Source: Candidatus Competibacter denitrificans Run_A_D11 (GTDB lineage Bacteria; Pseudomonadota; Gammaproteobacteria; Competibacterales; Competibacteraceae). Taken from it: a DNA stretch of 64,000 nt. Within the stretch, counting starts at the first letter, position 1; every line of letters starts with the position of its first letter. A program made the position numbers and the translations under genes. Positions 43,379 to 52,075 of the stretch are shown in pieces. The stretch lies in NCBI RefSeq assembly GCF_001051235.1, contig NZ_CBTJ020000057.1, forward strand, positions 1 to 64,000, written 5' to 3'. The notes beneath the pieces were generated by a model. That model was not told the origin of the DNA. It was given only the letters and a program-made list of their open reading frames with translations, and did no database searches.

Positions 43379-43716
43379 CTTCTCCGCGAGAGACCCCAGC
43401 CTTTAGGCTGGAGAGGGATAGCGGACGGCGCGGCAGTCCCCCTGGCGGGGACTGTTGAAGTACCGCGTTTTTGGGTAACATCGTCAATGTCTCCTATTCA
43501 AGACCTACCGCAGGGCTTGCGGAATGTGAAGTCTGTGGAGAGGATGTGAGACCTGGGGGAGTTTCTGGCTGCGGCTCGAACCGCGTAAGACTCCCCACTC
43601 CGGGGAATCGAATCGGCGAAAACCAAGCCTCACTCCTCTGGGCAATCCTCCACGAAGCAGAAAACCCTGATTGTGAAATCAGGCATCCCCGTCCTTGAGG
43701 ACGAGGAGGATGTCAA
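43379..43716 (+). mobile_element. Deleted IS200/IS605 relic with both ends
   Basis: The left boundary (CTTCTCCGCGAGAGACCCC, hairpin CCAGCCTTTAGGCTGG) matches the tnpA-side end of the full element at 22084 on the opposite strand. The right boundary (GTCCTTGAGGACGAGGAGGA, TGTCAA) matches the tnpB-side end at 20525. Between them about 250 bases encode GLAECEVCGEDVRPGG-like sequence resembling a TnpB C-terminal tail. No transposase remains; it could be mobilized in trans. Confidence 0.7.
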
Positions 43717-43727
43717 AGGGATAGACC

Positions 43728-45854
43728 TCATTCGCGGCCGCCGGTAATCAACCGGGTGCCGCGTTTATAGGTGAGATAGGCCCAGAACCACTCGATAGCG
43801 ACCGATAGGCGCTTGCGGGTATCCACCAGAAAGAACACATGCGCGATGCCCCACAGCCACCAGGCCAGCGCCCCGCTCAAGCGCAACCCGCCGAACTCCA
43901 CGACCGCCGCCTGGCGACCGATGGTGGCGAGATTGCCCAGATGCCCATAACGAAACGGCGGCCATCCGCTACGACCTTCCAGCCGCGCCTTGATCAGCTT
44001 GGCCACATACGCGCCCTGCTGTTTGGCGGCGGGCGCAAGTCCCGGCACCGGCTGGCCATCCCAGGCTTCGCTCAGGGCAGTGTCACCGATGGCGAACACG
44101 TTAGGCAAGCCCGGCACGGCCAAATCCGGCCCGACCTTGAGCCGACCGGCGGCATCGGCTTCGACCTTGAGCCATTGCGCAGCGGGCGAAGCCATCACCC
44201 CGGCTGCCCAAAATATGGTGCGCGCGCCGATCCGCTGGCCGGACACCAGCACCCCTTCGGCGTCGATCTTCTCCACCCGGCTTTTGAGCAGAACTTCCAC
44301 GCCCAAGGTGCGCAGCGATTGCGCCGATACTGCGGACAATGCTTCAGCAAATGCGGGTAGCAGACGCGGCGCGGATTGCACCAGCAGCACCCGCGCTTGT
44401 GCTGGGTCGATGTTGCGGAATTCGCCGCTGAGTCCGTGCCGGGCCAGCTCGATGATGGCTCCGGCCAACTCCACCCCGGTTGGGCCGCCACCGACGATCA
44501 CGAAAGTGAGCAGCCGTTGCCGTTCTTCGGGATCAGCACAGTTTTCGGCTTGCTCGAAGGCCAGCAGCAGCCGACGACGAATGGCGGTGGCGTCGTCAAT
44601 CTGCTTCAAACCCGGCGCGTAGGGTTCCCAATCGTCGCACCCAAAGTAGCTGTGCCGTGCACCCGTCGCCAGCACCAAATAGTCGTAATTGATGCGTGAA
44701 CCGTCGCGCAGAATGACCTGACGTATCGTGGTCTCCACATCCGCTACCTCACCCAGCAAAACCCGCACATTATGCTGATCCCGGAACAGCGACCGAATCG
44801 GGGTGGCGACATCGGCGGGCGATAAACTGGCGGTAGCCACCTGATACAGCAACGGCTGAAACAGATGATAGTTGCGCTTGTCGATCACGCTGACCCGACA
44901 CGCTGCCAAGCGCAGACCGTGTGCGGCCTTTAATCCACCGAAACCAGCACCGACGATCACCACATGCGGCACATCGGCCAGCGCGGCGTCGGCCCAGCTT
45001 TCCAGCGGTGGAAACCAGCGGGCCAGTTGTCGCTTTAGGCGTGCATCGGCAGCGATTGGTCCCGGCCCGCGCAGTGCAATGAGTCCCAGTAGAAAACATT
45101 GATAAAGCCGGTTGAGCGTCTGAACCTCGTCCGCACCCATAACGCCCGCCCCGAGCAACGCCAGCGCCGCACTTATCGCCGCCAAGCGGGTCGCCAAGCC
45201 CAACGCCAACAAGGGGCTGACGAAACCCAGCACCGCCTCCAGCAACGAACGCCCCACCAGCACGGGTGTAAACCACAGGCTGGCTAGCCAAAGCCGTAGC
45301 GCCAGTTGATAGACCGGGCCAAGCGTGCGAGTAAGCGCGGCGTAGAGCCGAGCCAGCGGCTTGACCAATGGCAGCGCCGAGGCGGCTAGCCCAGATGCCA
45401 GCAATCGATCCAGGGAAATCGATCCCGCACCCATGATGACATACCAGCCAAATAAAGCGGCCCAATACAAATGCTGGTCAAGGGCGAGGTATTCAAACTG
45501 AATGACCAAGGTCAGCAGCAGCAGCGCCAGTGCTGCCAGCCGGGTCGCCAACCCGAAGGCGAGCAACATCGAGCCGACGACTTCAAGGGTTACCCCGACG
45601 ATAGCCGCTGTCACCGGATTCAGCCAAGACACCGGATATTCGTAAGTGGCGAGCGTCAGCGCGTTGTCCCAATTGGCCAGCTTGAGCACGCCGGACACCC
45701 AAAACACCTGTGCCAGCCACAGTCGAATCAACAAATCCAGGAACGGATAGAACGTGGCTTCAGCGACCCGCAGTGTTTCATCTACGCGCTTGAGAAATGC
45801 AGCGATGACATTAGCCCGACGGTGGCGGACAGCGGCGACAGTGGCGGTGAGCAT
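43728..45854 (-). CDS. DoxX-type membrane domain fused to type II NADH dehydrogenase
   Basis: A 708-residue protein. Residues about 40-170 form a DoxX-like four-TM domain (LIRLWLAQVFWVSGVLKLAN), and about 180-290 a second hydrophobic DoxX-like block (LALRLWLASLWFTPVLVGRS). From about 300 a flavoprotein follows: FAD-binding VVIVGAGFGGLKAAHGL, YDYLVLATGARHSYFG, NAD-binding FVIVGGGPTGVELAGAI, GLPNVFAIGDTA, and a C-terminal membrane anchor (WWLWGIAHVFFLVDTRKRLS). NDH-2 passes electrons from NADH to quinone; fusion to DoxX suggests a membrane redox role with quinone or thiol. It follows the GH63-like gene by 3 bases. Confidence 0.9.
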   Translation of the reverse strand: MLTATVAAVRHRRANVIAAFLKRVDETLRVAEATFYPFLDLLIRLWLAQVFWVSGVLKLANWDNALTLATYEYPVSWLNPVTAAIVGVTLEVVGSMLLAFGLATRLAALALLLLTLVIQFEYLALDQHLYWAALFGWYVIMGAGSISLDRLLASGLAASALPLVKPLARLYAALTRTLGPVYQLALRLWLASLWFTPVLVGRSLLEAVLGFVSPLLALGLATRLAAISAALALLGAGVMGADEVQTLNRLYQCFLLGLIALRGPGPIAADARLKRQLARWFPPLESWADAALADVPHVVIVGAGFGGLKAAHGLRLAACRVSVIDKRNYHLFQPLLYQVATASLSPADVATPIRSLFRDQHNVRVLLGEVADVETTIRQVILRDGSRINYDYLVLATGARHSYFGCDDWEPYAPGLKQIDDATAIRRRLLLAFEQAENCADPEERQRLLTFVIVGGGPTGVELAGAIIELARHGLSGEFRNIDPAQARVLLVQSAPRLLPAFAEALSAVSAQSLRTLGVEVLLKSRVEKIDAEGVLVSGQRIGARTIFWAAGVMASPAAQWLKVEADAAGRLKVGPDLAVPGLPNVFAIGDTALSEAWDGQPVPGLAPAAKQQGAYVAKLIKARLEGRSGWPPFRYGHLGNLATIGRQAAVVEFGGLRLSGALAWWLWGIAHVFFLVDTRKRLSVAIEWFWAYLTYKRGTRLITGGRE

Positions 45855-45857
45855 GGT

Positions 45858-48683
45858 TTAGCCCTCCACTGTGCTGGGAACCGGCAGCAGCGCATCATCT
45901 GGTGCGGCGTGCGGCCCCTCGGTCAACGCTGAGGTCGTCGTTTGCTGCTGCCAGTAGGTGGGGATTGCCCGCCGATAGCGGCGCGTCACCAGATTGGCCA
46001 ACAAGCCGGTCCAGCCGGTTTGATGGGCCGCACCCAGCCCCTCGCCCGTATCGCCGTGGAAATATTCGTAAAATTGCAGCAACTCGCGCCAGTGCGGATC
46101 GTGCTGGAAGGGGCTGTCGGCGGGGAATGCGGGCATTTGGCCGTGGGCGTCGCGGCGGTAGATGTCTACCAACCGTTCGGCGATCAAGGTGGCGATTTCC
46201 CGCAAATTCAGCTCGCGGTTGCCCAGACTGGGCACAACGATGGTGAAGTTGTCGCCGAGGAAGCGGTGGAATTTCTCCAGCGCCTGCACCAGGGTGTAAT
46301 TGGTCGGCAGCCAGATCGGGCCGCGCCAGTTGGAGTTGCCGCCGAACAGGCCGGAATTGGATTCACCGGGCACGTACTCAATGAGGGCTTCGCCGACGCC
46401 GGGCAGCGTGCCCAAGTTTGTCTGCGTGGCGTGCAGGCGGCTGACGCTGCGCACGCCATGCGGCGAGAGGAACTCGTCCTCATTCAGCAATCGTTTGAGA
46501 ATAGACGGCAGCATCCGGTGGGTGACCAGCGCCAGCAGATGCTCGCCCCGTTCGTTCTCCCAATTCGGACATTGACAGATCACGCTGCCGTCGAATACGC
46601 CGTGGCGGTGCTGGCGTAACACCTCCCGAAAGCGTGGCGTCTTGGCGAGCAAACGCCGGTCCACCACTTCGCAGGCGAACAGTGGAATCAGCCCAACCCA
46701 GGAATACACGTCGATGCGCTGAATCTGACCGTCGGGGCAAACCACCAAGTCCTTGAAGAAACCCGCTTTCTGATCCCACAGCGACACGTCATTGCCGGCA
46801 TGACCGGCGATGGCGTTGGCAATGGCCAGAAATTGCTGATAAATCTGGATGGCGATGTCTTCGTAATCCCGATCTTCGGCTGCCAGCTCCAAGGCGATCA
46901 CGGTCATGTTGAGCGCGAACATCGCCATCCAGCCGGTGGCGTCGGCTTGCTTGAGCGCGTAACCCGTCGGCAGCGGGCGGGAGCGGTCAAACACCGAGAT
47001 GTTGTCGAGGCCGAGGAAGCCGCCTTCGAACACGTTGTTGCCTTCGCTGTCCTTGCGGTTGATCCACCAGCCATAGTTCAAGAGCAGCTTGTGAAACACC
47101 CGCTCCAGGAAATGCAGGTCGCCCCGACCGCGCTGCACCCGCTCCGCGCGGAACACTTTCAGCGCGCCCATCGCGTGCACCGGCGGATTGACATCGCCGA
47201 AGGCCCATTCGTAGGCGGGAATCTGGCCGTTGGGGTGCAGGTAGCGTTCGCGCAGCACCAGCTCGATTTGCTCCTTGGCGAAATCGACATCGAGCAGCGA
47301 TAGCGCCGCGCAATGGTAGGCCAAGTCCCAGGCCGCGAACCAGGGATACTCCCACTTATCGGGCATGGAGATAATGTCGGCGGCTTTGAGATGCCGCCAG
47401 GTGCGGTTGCGGCCCCCTTTGCGGGTATCGGGCGGCGGGAACTGGTCGCCGTCCAGCCAGCGGGCCACGTCATAGTGAAAAAACTGCTTGCTCCAGATCA
47501 TGCCCGCCGAGGCTTGGCGCAGGATGCGCTGATCTTCGGCGGAGGCGTCTGGCAGCAACGCCCGATAGAACGCATCGGCTTCGGCTTGGCGGTCGGTGAA
47601 CGCCTTTTCATGGTTGGCGAAGGGTCGCTCTAGCGATGCGGCGCTCAACACCAATTCGATTTGCGCTTGCTGGCCGCCCGCCACGGTCAGCACATGCCAG
47701 GCGGCGAATTTCGTGCCCTGCAAGGCGGGATTGACCGCCGCCCGTTCGCCGTTGACCACCCGGCGGTGGAAGCCATCTTTGACGTAGGGGGTCGTGTTGG
47801 CCAGCCCCCATAGCTTCTGGGCGTTGTGCTCGTTGTCGGTGTACAGCGGTTCGGCGGCTTGCCGACCGTACAGGTGATAGGCGCCCAGCGTCGGGTGCTC
47901 GGCGCATACCGCCCAGGCTGTGCCGGTCGGTGCCGGCATCGTGCGCAAGATGGGCTTGCCCGTCGGCTGCGTGAAGGATGCCTCTGGATCGCCCCGCAAG
48001 TCGGCCAGCGCTTGTTGCTTCTCCTCGTCACCCCACGCCCAGGTATTGCGGAACCACAGTTGCGGCAGCAGATGCAGGGTCGCTTCGTCCGGGCCGCGAT
48101 TGGCGGCGGTGAGGCGGATGTGGATTTCGTCCGGCCCGGCCTTGGCGTAGCTCACCTCCACATCCCAGTAACGGTTGTCCTGAAAGACGCCGGTATCGAG
48201 CAGGTTGAACGGCGGGTCTTGGCGACTACGGCGGCGGTTTTCCTCCAGCAGCCTGCCGTAGGGATATTCGGCTTGCGGATATTTGTAGAGATAGCGCAAC
48301 ACGCTGTGGCTGGGGGTGGCGTCGAGGTAGAAGTAGTATTCCTTCACATCCTCGCCGTGATTGCCCTGATTGCCGGTAAGACCGAAGGCGCGTTCCTTGA
48401 GGATTGGATCGCGGCCGTTCCACAGGGCCAGCGCGAAACACAGCCGTTGCTGCTCGTCGCAAATCCCGCCCAAACCATCCTCATTCCAGCGATAGGCGCG
48501 GGAACGGGCCTGGTCGTGGTCGAGATGCTCCCAGGCTTCGCCGTGGGCGCTGTAGTCCTCCCGCACCGTGCCCCAGGCCCGTTCCGCCAGATACGGCCCC
48601 CACAGCCGCCAGTGCTCCTGGCCTTCGTGCTGGCGTTCCAGACGCAGCCGTTCGGGGTTGTCGAGGGGAATCGTGGCCTTCAT
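45858..48683 (-). CDS. GH63-like glucosidase/glycosidase
   Basis: A 941-residue cytoplasmic protein from the ATG at 48683 (GGAGAA upstream). N-terminal RLWGPYLAERAWGTVREDYS and RAYRWNEDGLGGICDEQQRL match the bacterial MGH1-like/GH63-type family. The (alpha/alpha)6 barrel follows, with WEYPWFAAWDLAYHCAALSL, GQIPAYEWAFGDVNPPVHA, LFGGNSNWRGPIWLPTNYTL and FHGDTGEGLGAAHQTGWTGL holding the likely acids. These enzymes act on glucosides or related storage or compatible-solute sugars; the substrate is not certain. It is first in a unit with the DoxX-NDH2 gene. Confidence 0.88.
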   Translation of the reverse strand: MKATIPLDNPERLRLERQHEGQEHWRLWGPYLAERAWGTVREDYSAHGEAWEHLDHDQARSRAYRWNEDGLGGICDEQQRLCFALALWNGRDPILKERAFGLTGNQGNHGEDVKEYYFYLDATPSHSVLRYLYKYPQAEYPYGRLLEENRRRSRQDPPFNLLDTGVFQDNRYWDVEVSYAKAGPDEIHIRLTAANRGPDEATLHLLPQLWFRNTWAWGDEEKQQALADLRGDPEASFTQPTGKPILRTMPAPTGTAWAVCAEHPTLGAYHLYGRQAAEPLYTDNEHNAQKLWGLANTTPYVKDGFHRRVVNGERAAVNPALQGTKFAAWHVLTVAGGQQAQIELVLSAASLERPFANHEKAFTDRQAEADAFYRALLPDASAEDQRILRQASAGMIWSKQFFHYDVARWLDGDQFPPPDTRKGGRNRTWRHLKAADIISMPDKWEYPWFAAWDLAYHCAALSLLDVDFAKEQIELVLRERYLHPNGQIPAYEWAFGDVNPPVHAMGALKVFRAERVQRGRGDLHFLERVFHKLLLNYGWWINRKDSEGNNVFEGGFLGLDNISVFDRSRPLPTGYALKQADATGWMAMFALNMTVIALELAAEDRDYEDIAIQIYQQFLAIANAIAGHAGNDVSLWDQKAGFFKDLVVCPDGQIQRIDVYSWVGLIPLFACEVVDRRLLAKTPRFREVLRQHRHGVFDGSVICQCPNWENERGEHLLALVTHRMLPSILKRLLNEDEFLSPHGVRSVSRLHATQTNLGTLPGVGEALIEYVPGESNSGLFGGNSNWRGPIWLPTNYTLVQALEKFHRFLGDNFTIVVPSLGNRELNLREIATLIAERLVDIYRRDAHGQMPAFPADSPFQHDPHWRELLQFYEYFHGDTGEGLGAAHQTGWTGLLANLVTRRYRRAIPTYWQQQTTTSALTEGPHAAPDDALLPVPSTVEG

Positions 48684-49192
48684 GGGGGGTTCTCCAGAAT
48701 GTGGGGTTGCCAGTGCTAAGCGGTCGTTGATGATCGACGAGCCATGACGCCCTTTCTGGGAAAAATTCTTTTCCAGAGAAAAAGACAACCTCATCGATCC
48801 AGTGTGCTTCACTCGAAAGAGCAACACCTGTGCCACTGGAGAATTTTGTTTTAACTAGCTGATAATTAATGATATTAATTCGAGATATTGCACGTCAGGC
48901 GAGGATGGAGACCGCGAAATATCGCAAAACCGCTAAATACGGTGGGCTTGAAGAGGGGATTGGGCATTCAGGCAAGTTTTGCAGCCCGTATGAAGCGACT
49001 CAGCTAGAATAGTTTGCCGCGCCAACCGCGTTTTTCGCGATGGGCGAGTGCCTGGGACGGAAGGCCAGGTGGGTTTCCAGGGTTAGAAGTCTAGTGAAGA
49101 ATGTTATATCGCTGATAAAGAATAACAGAATCAAATAGTTAAAATCAGCCACAGCAAGATGTGGTCGATTGGCAGAAGCCGTATAATCATTA
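48684..49192. other. Intergenic region upstream of the GH63-like gene and cassette array
   Basis: No gene. An AT-rich block around 48840-48890 could hold promoters. The stretch 48912-48945 (CCGCGAAATATCG then CGCTAAATACGGTGG) has a diverged copy at 56248-56281. A TATAAT at 49182-49187 precedes the first cassette boundary without a clear -35 partner. Confidence 0.45.
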
Positions 49193-49199
49193 GTTAGGC
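49193..49199 (+). repeat. Cassette boundary GTTAGGC
   Basis: A GTTRRRY core 17 bases before the first cassette gene. A full attC fold upstream is not evident, so it may be an attI-like site or the scar of a lost cassette. Confidence 0.45.
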
Positions 49200-49215
49200 C
49201 TCACAGGAGCCATCC

Positions 49216-49650
49216 ATGAACGACGAAGTCCTTCTCCGCTATGGCATCGCAGTTCTCGTACTCCTCGTCGGACTTGTCTTCCTTTTCGGCCTCTATCGAT
49301 TCGGCATTACGCTCTTCGGGCAACAGACCTCCAAGCTCATGCTGGAGTTCAGGGAGATGCTCATGCATTGGGGCGGGCCAAGCTCCCATCGAATGCAAGA
49401 GTGGATATTCGGCAGTCTCTCGAACTGGTATCAAGCTTACCTTGAGAAGCGCAATGACTTCTGGGAGCACTATGGCCAAGTTGCACTGGCCGTACTCATC
49501 GTCATTGTTTTGGCCGTGCTTTTGCTGACAAAGGCAATTTCCGCAGAGGCCGGCCTTCCAATTCTTAGTGCTGTAGCAGGCTTTGCAATCGCGAAGACAA
49601 ATAGTTCAGGTTCTGGCCAGCGTCGAAATGACCCTCCGCCTCCTCAATAA
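49216..49650 (+). CDS. Small membrane protein (cassette gene)
   Basis: A 144-residue protein I do not recognise. An N-terminal TM (YGIAVLVLLVGLVFLFGLYR), an amphipathic middle, and a hydrophobic region with one or two TMs (VALAVLIVIVLAVLLLTKAI, then GLPILSAVAGFAIAKT) before a short polar proline-rich end. CAGGAG lies upstream of the ATG. Confidence 0.6.
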   Translation: MNDEVLLRYGIAVLVLLVGLVFLFGLYRFGITLFGQQTSKLMLEFREMLMHWGGPSSHRMQEWIFGSLSNWYQAYLEKRNDFWEHYGQVALAVLIVIVLAVLLLTKAISAEAGLPILSAVAGFAIAKTNSSGSGQRRNDPPPPQ

Positions 49651-49686
49651 TTCGCTCTCTTGGCTGCATCGAGTGAGGTGTTAGGA
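49641..49686 (+). repeat. Degenerate attC site
   Basis: TCCTCAAT at the left and GTTAGGA at the right pair imperfectly, with inner CGCTC/GAGTG arms. It separates the first two cassette genes and overlaps the end of the first. Confidence 0.45.
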
Positions 49687-49694
49687 CACACAGA

Positions 49695-50069
49695 ATGATT
49701 TGCGTCACATATGGATCAATAGCCGCTGCTTTTCTGTTGGTGTTAAGCACACCAGCGTTTCCAAGCGAAACGCTATGCAGCTCTTCGGAGGAGGTCGTTT
49801 TTTCGTGTCAGGTTCAACGAGGAAGAACTATATCCGTATGTGCTTCTCCCTCTAACCAAGGGGGCGCCAAAATCGGTTGCCCATGGCCAGGTCAGACTCA
49901 CTGCAAAAAATATTCAGATTTTGCTGGCGTACTGGTTGCCAAATCCGAAAAACTCATCGCCCGCCGCGTTTGCATTTCTCTCGGCGCAGGCATCAATACT
50001 GAGTTGCTGTCTCGGTTACGGGTTCCAGTCAGCAACAAATGGCCAAGTGACAAATGGCCAGCCGAGTAG
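49695..50069 (+). CDS. Exported small protein (cassette gene)
   Basis: A 124-residue protein with a signal peptide (SIAAAFLLVLSTPAFPSE) and a cysteine-containing start of the mature part (LCSSSEEVVFSCQVQRGRTI, SVCASPS). Similar CSS-EEVVFSC-SVCAS starts occur in short periplasmic proteins of unknown function. The later part (GCPWPGQTHCKKYSD) may be frameshifted. Confidence 0.45.
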   Translation: MICVTYGSIAAAFLLVLSTPAFPSETLCSSSEEVVFSCQVQRGRTISVCASPSNQGGAKIGCPWPGQTHCKKYSDFAGVLVAKSEKLIARRVCISLGAGINTELLSRLRVPVSNKWPSDKWPAE

Positions 50070-50100
50070 GTTGGATTGCCGTCTTTTTGGCAACCCAACA
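50070..50100. other. Strong hairpin between cassette genes
   Basis: GTTGG-A-TTGCC and GGCAA-C-CCAAC form a stem with one internal mismatch around an 8-base loop. GTTGGAT also fits an attC core, but the opposite half is not convincing. It could be a remodelled attC or a terminator without a T-run. Confidence 0.4.
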
Positions 50101-50132
50101 TTCAAAATCGGTCTAACAGTCATTGGATAGTT

Positions 50133-50405
50133 ATGAGCTTTGTGTGGGATGCGAAAAAGGCCGCAGCAAACCACCGCAAGCACGGTGTCAGCTTTGAAGA
50201 AGCATCTAGCGCGTTGCGTGATACTTTTTCTGCTACTGCGCACGATCCTGATCATTCGGAAGATGAAGAACGTTTCGTAACATTTGGCGTTTCTGCGCGG
50301 GGCCGTTTGCTTGCGGTATCTCACACAGAGCGCGGAAATCTGATTCGGATTATATCCGCACGATTAGCAACAAATGCGGAAAGGCAAATTTATGAAGAAG
50401 ATTAA
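50133..50405 (+). CDS. brnT: BrnT-family ribonuclease toxin
   Basis: A 90-residue protein from the ATG at 50133: FVWDAKKAAANHRKHGVSFE is the BrnT signature, followed by EEASSALRDTFSATAHDPDH, EERFVTFGVSARGRLLAVSH and RIISARLATNAERQIYEE. BrnT is a RelE-like mRNA interferase. It overlaps brnA by 14 bases in the usual toxin-first order. Confidence 0.92.
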   Translation: MSFVWDAKKAAANHRKHGVSFEEASSALRDTFSATAHDPDHSEDEERFVTFGVSARGRLLAVSHTERGNLIRIISARLATNAERQIYEED

Positions 50406-50628
50406 GTCAGAAATGGCAGACGAGCTTCGCTCTGAATATAAAAGGTCAGACTTTGGGGAAATTGTGCGTGGCAAATACGCGAATCGCATCAAAGAGGAAA
50501 GTAATGTTGTCCTCCTTGAACCCGATATTGCACAAGCTTTCCCAAACGACGAAGCTGTCAACAAAGCCCTTCGTTATCTGCTAGAGATAGCTGAAGCTTC
50601 AAGCCGCCTAACAAGGCGCTCCAGCTGA
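50392..50628 (+). CDS. brnA: BrnA-family antitoxin
   Basis: A 78-residue antitoxin from the ATG at 50392 (an in-frame ATG at 50374 is possible). KIKSEMADELRSEYKRSDFG and NVVLLEPDIAQAFPNDEAVN, KALRYLLEIAE form the RHH DNA-binding domain typical of BrnA. Its 3' end runs into the attC site, as often in cassettes. Confidence 0.85.
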   Translation: MKKIKSEMADELRSEYKRSDFGEIVRGKYANRIKEESNVVLLEPDIAQAFPNDEAVNKALRYLLEIAEASSRLTRRSS

Positions 50629-50664
50629 CCGGCTGACGCCGGCGGCTGAACTTAAACATTGATC
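50606..50664 (+). repeat. attC site after brnA
   Basis: GCCTAAC at the left, then CAAGGCGCTCCAGC and an imperfect stem CAGC-GACCGGC / GCCGG-GGCTG. The right core is degenerate (ATTGATC where GTTAGGC is expected). The inner part matches the next attC (GGCGCTCCAGC). Confidence 0.7.
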
Positions 50665-50667
50665 CTT

Positions 50668-51099
50668 ATGAAACCCACTTTTCTAACCTGTCTTCTTACG
50701 GCGGCTGTTGCCCCGTTGATTATTCCGCTCACGAGCGGATGGGTGTTTTTCATTCTGCATGAGTGGCTTGATCCTTCGGTTTGGGGCCTGCCACCGCTTC
50801 AGTCACTCATCGGCGTTTCGATCAATGCCACTGTTGTGGGTTATTTTTTCACTTTTTTCTATGGGTTGCCGGTTGCGCTGGTTCTCCAGTGGGTGAACCG
50901 CTACCGCATCCGCTATCTTTTAGCAGCAAGTACGCTACCGGCGCTGAGTCTTCCTTTCTGGCAGACGGGCTGGACCATCTCTGTTCTACCCGTATTGCTT
51001 GCCGGAGCATCCACGGCGTATGTCTTCTGGTTATTGACGCAACGGAAAGCCCAACAAGGCGCTCCAGCCGACGCGCCCACTTCGCGGTCGCGCGGCTGA
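50668..51099 (+). CDS. Integral membrane protein (cassette gene)
   Basis: A 143-residue protein with four hydrophobic segments (LLTAAVAPLIIPLTSGWVFF, LIGVSINATVVGYFFTFFYG, IRYLLAASTLPALSLPFW, ISVLPVLLAGASTAYVFWLL). I chose the ATG at 50668. The gene ends inside the following attC, so its last residues come from the recombination site. Function unknown. Confidence 0.65.
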   Translation: MKPTFLTCLLTAAVAPLIIPLTSGWVFFILHEWLDPSVWGLPPLQSLIGVSINATVVGYFFTFFYGLPVALVLQWVNRYRIRYLLAASTLPALSLPFWQTGWTISVLPVLLAGASTAYVFWLLTQRKAQQGAPADAPTSRSRG

Positions 51100-51114
51100 G
51101 CACAGGCGTTGGGC
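51049..51114 (+). repeat. attC site, well conserved
   Basis: GCCCAAC at 51049 and GTTGGGC ending at 51114 are perfectly complementary. Inside, CAAGGCGCTCCAGCCG and CGGCTGAGCACAGGCG form the L boxes with GCGCG arms around a short loop. 66 bases, the standard plan of a mobile cassette recombination site. Confidence 0.9.
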
Positions 51115-51131
51115 GCGAATAGAGGCTACAC

Positions 51132-51485
51132 ATGCCAAAATCGAACAGCGAATCTGACCGTAAGGCAGTCCTCGATTCTTTACTACTCAAAATGCCAAGC
51201 GTGGTGGATGGAAAGATGTTTGGTTATCCCGCTTACTACGCAAATGGGAAGCTGTTTGCCTGTATCTACGGCGAAGGAGTAGGACTAAAAATACCTGAGA
51301 AAATAGCGAATAAACTCCTATCTGAGGATCATGTTGTTCCTTTCCAGCCTCTTGGTAAATCGAAAATGAGGGAGTGGGTTCAAATAAATCGCGCGAGGTC
51401 TGCTGACTACCAAAAGGATATAAATATCTTTCGCTCCTCTGTAGAGTTTGTGAGCCAACTACAAACCACCAAAAGGAGAAAATAA
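51132..51485 (+). CDS. TfoX N-terminal-domain protein (cassette gene)
   Basis: A 117-residue protein with VDGKMFGYPAYYANGKLFAC, YGEGVGLKIPEKIANKLL and the WVQINRARSADYQKDINIFR end, matching stand-alone TfoX_N domains. The family name comes from competence regulators, but short proteins like this lack the C-terminal part and have no known role. Its stop is overlapped by the next gene by one base. Confidence 0.75.
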   Translation: MPKSNSESDRKAVLDSLLLKMPSVVDGKMFGYPAYYANGKLFACIYGEGVGLKIPEKIANKLLSEDHVVPFQPLGKSKMREWVQINRARSADYQKDINIFRSSVEFVSQLQTTKRRK

Positions 51486-51943
51486 TGACGAAGAACAGAG
51501 CTGTGAGAATTCTGGTTGCAGGTCTCGTTGGTGGCTTTATTGGCAATGGGGTGCTGGGCGCGCTCTTTTCCATCTCTCCGATTCAGTCGATACTTTACAA
51601 TCCAGAATGGCAGAGCCAGCTCTTTATAGAGATCACCCCGAAACGAAATATACCGGTATCGGTCGCTGGCCTTGTCCTATTGAGCATTATCCACGCTTGG
51701 TTGTTCAACGTCCTCATGCCATCTATACCCGGAAAGATTTGGTTTAAAAAAGGTCTCTTCTGGGGGTTAACAATTTGGTTGATGTATTGGTTGTTTCAGG
51801 AATGGTTCATCTACAACACTTTGCTTGGTGAGCCATTCCTTCTGAATACTCTTGAACTCACTATCTTGCTATTGGGTTCTCTGGTTGAGGGAATAATCAT
51901 TGCATTCTTTCTGGCGCGCAAACCTTCGGGTAGCGCGGGGTAA
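51485..51943 (+). CDS. Integral membrane protein (cassette gene)
   Basis: A 152-residue protein with four TMs (ILVAGLVGGFIGNGVLGALF, PVSVAGLVLLSIIHAWLFNV, GLFWGLTIWLMYWLFQEWFI, LELTILLLGSLVEGIIIAFF). AAAAGGAG lies upstream, and it overlaps the TfoX-N gene, so the two share one cassette. Function unknown. Confidence 0.65.
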   Translation: MTKNRAVRILVAGLVGGFIGNGVLGALFSISPIQSILYNPEWQSQLFIEITPKRNIPVSVAGLVLLSIIHAWLFNVLMPSIPGKIWFKKGLFWGLTIWLMYWLFQEWFIYNTLLGEPFLLNTLELTILLLGSLVEGIIIAFFLARKPSGSAG

Positions 51944-51966
51944 ATGAACATCGCACCTGACAACGT

Positions 51967-52021
51967 GTTCAACCAGACGTGCAAGAATGCTGCTTCGCTC
52001 TGTTTTTGCGTGCCGTTTAAC
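51967..52021 (+). repeat. attC site, diverged
   Basis: GTTCAAC at the left and GTTTAAC at the right (one mismatch to perfect complementarity), with inner GTGCAAGAA/TTTTTGCGTGC arms. It follows the TfoX-N cassette. Confidence 0.6.
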
Positions 52022-52075
52022 GCCTTTCTTTAGTAGAGCCTGCACCCGGGCGCTTCGCTATAGGTTGCTTCGAAG

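Noticed and set aside
50070..50133. A full attC between the exported cassette protein and brnT
   Set aside because: There is a strong hairpin and a GTTGGAT core, but the pairing half-site is not convincing, so I list only a hairpin.
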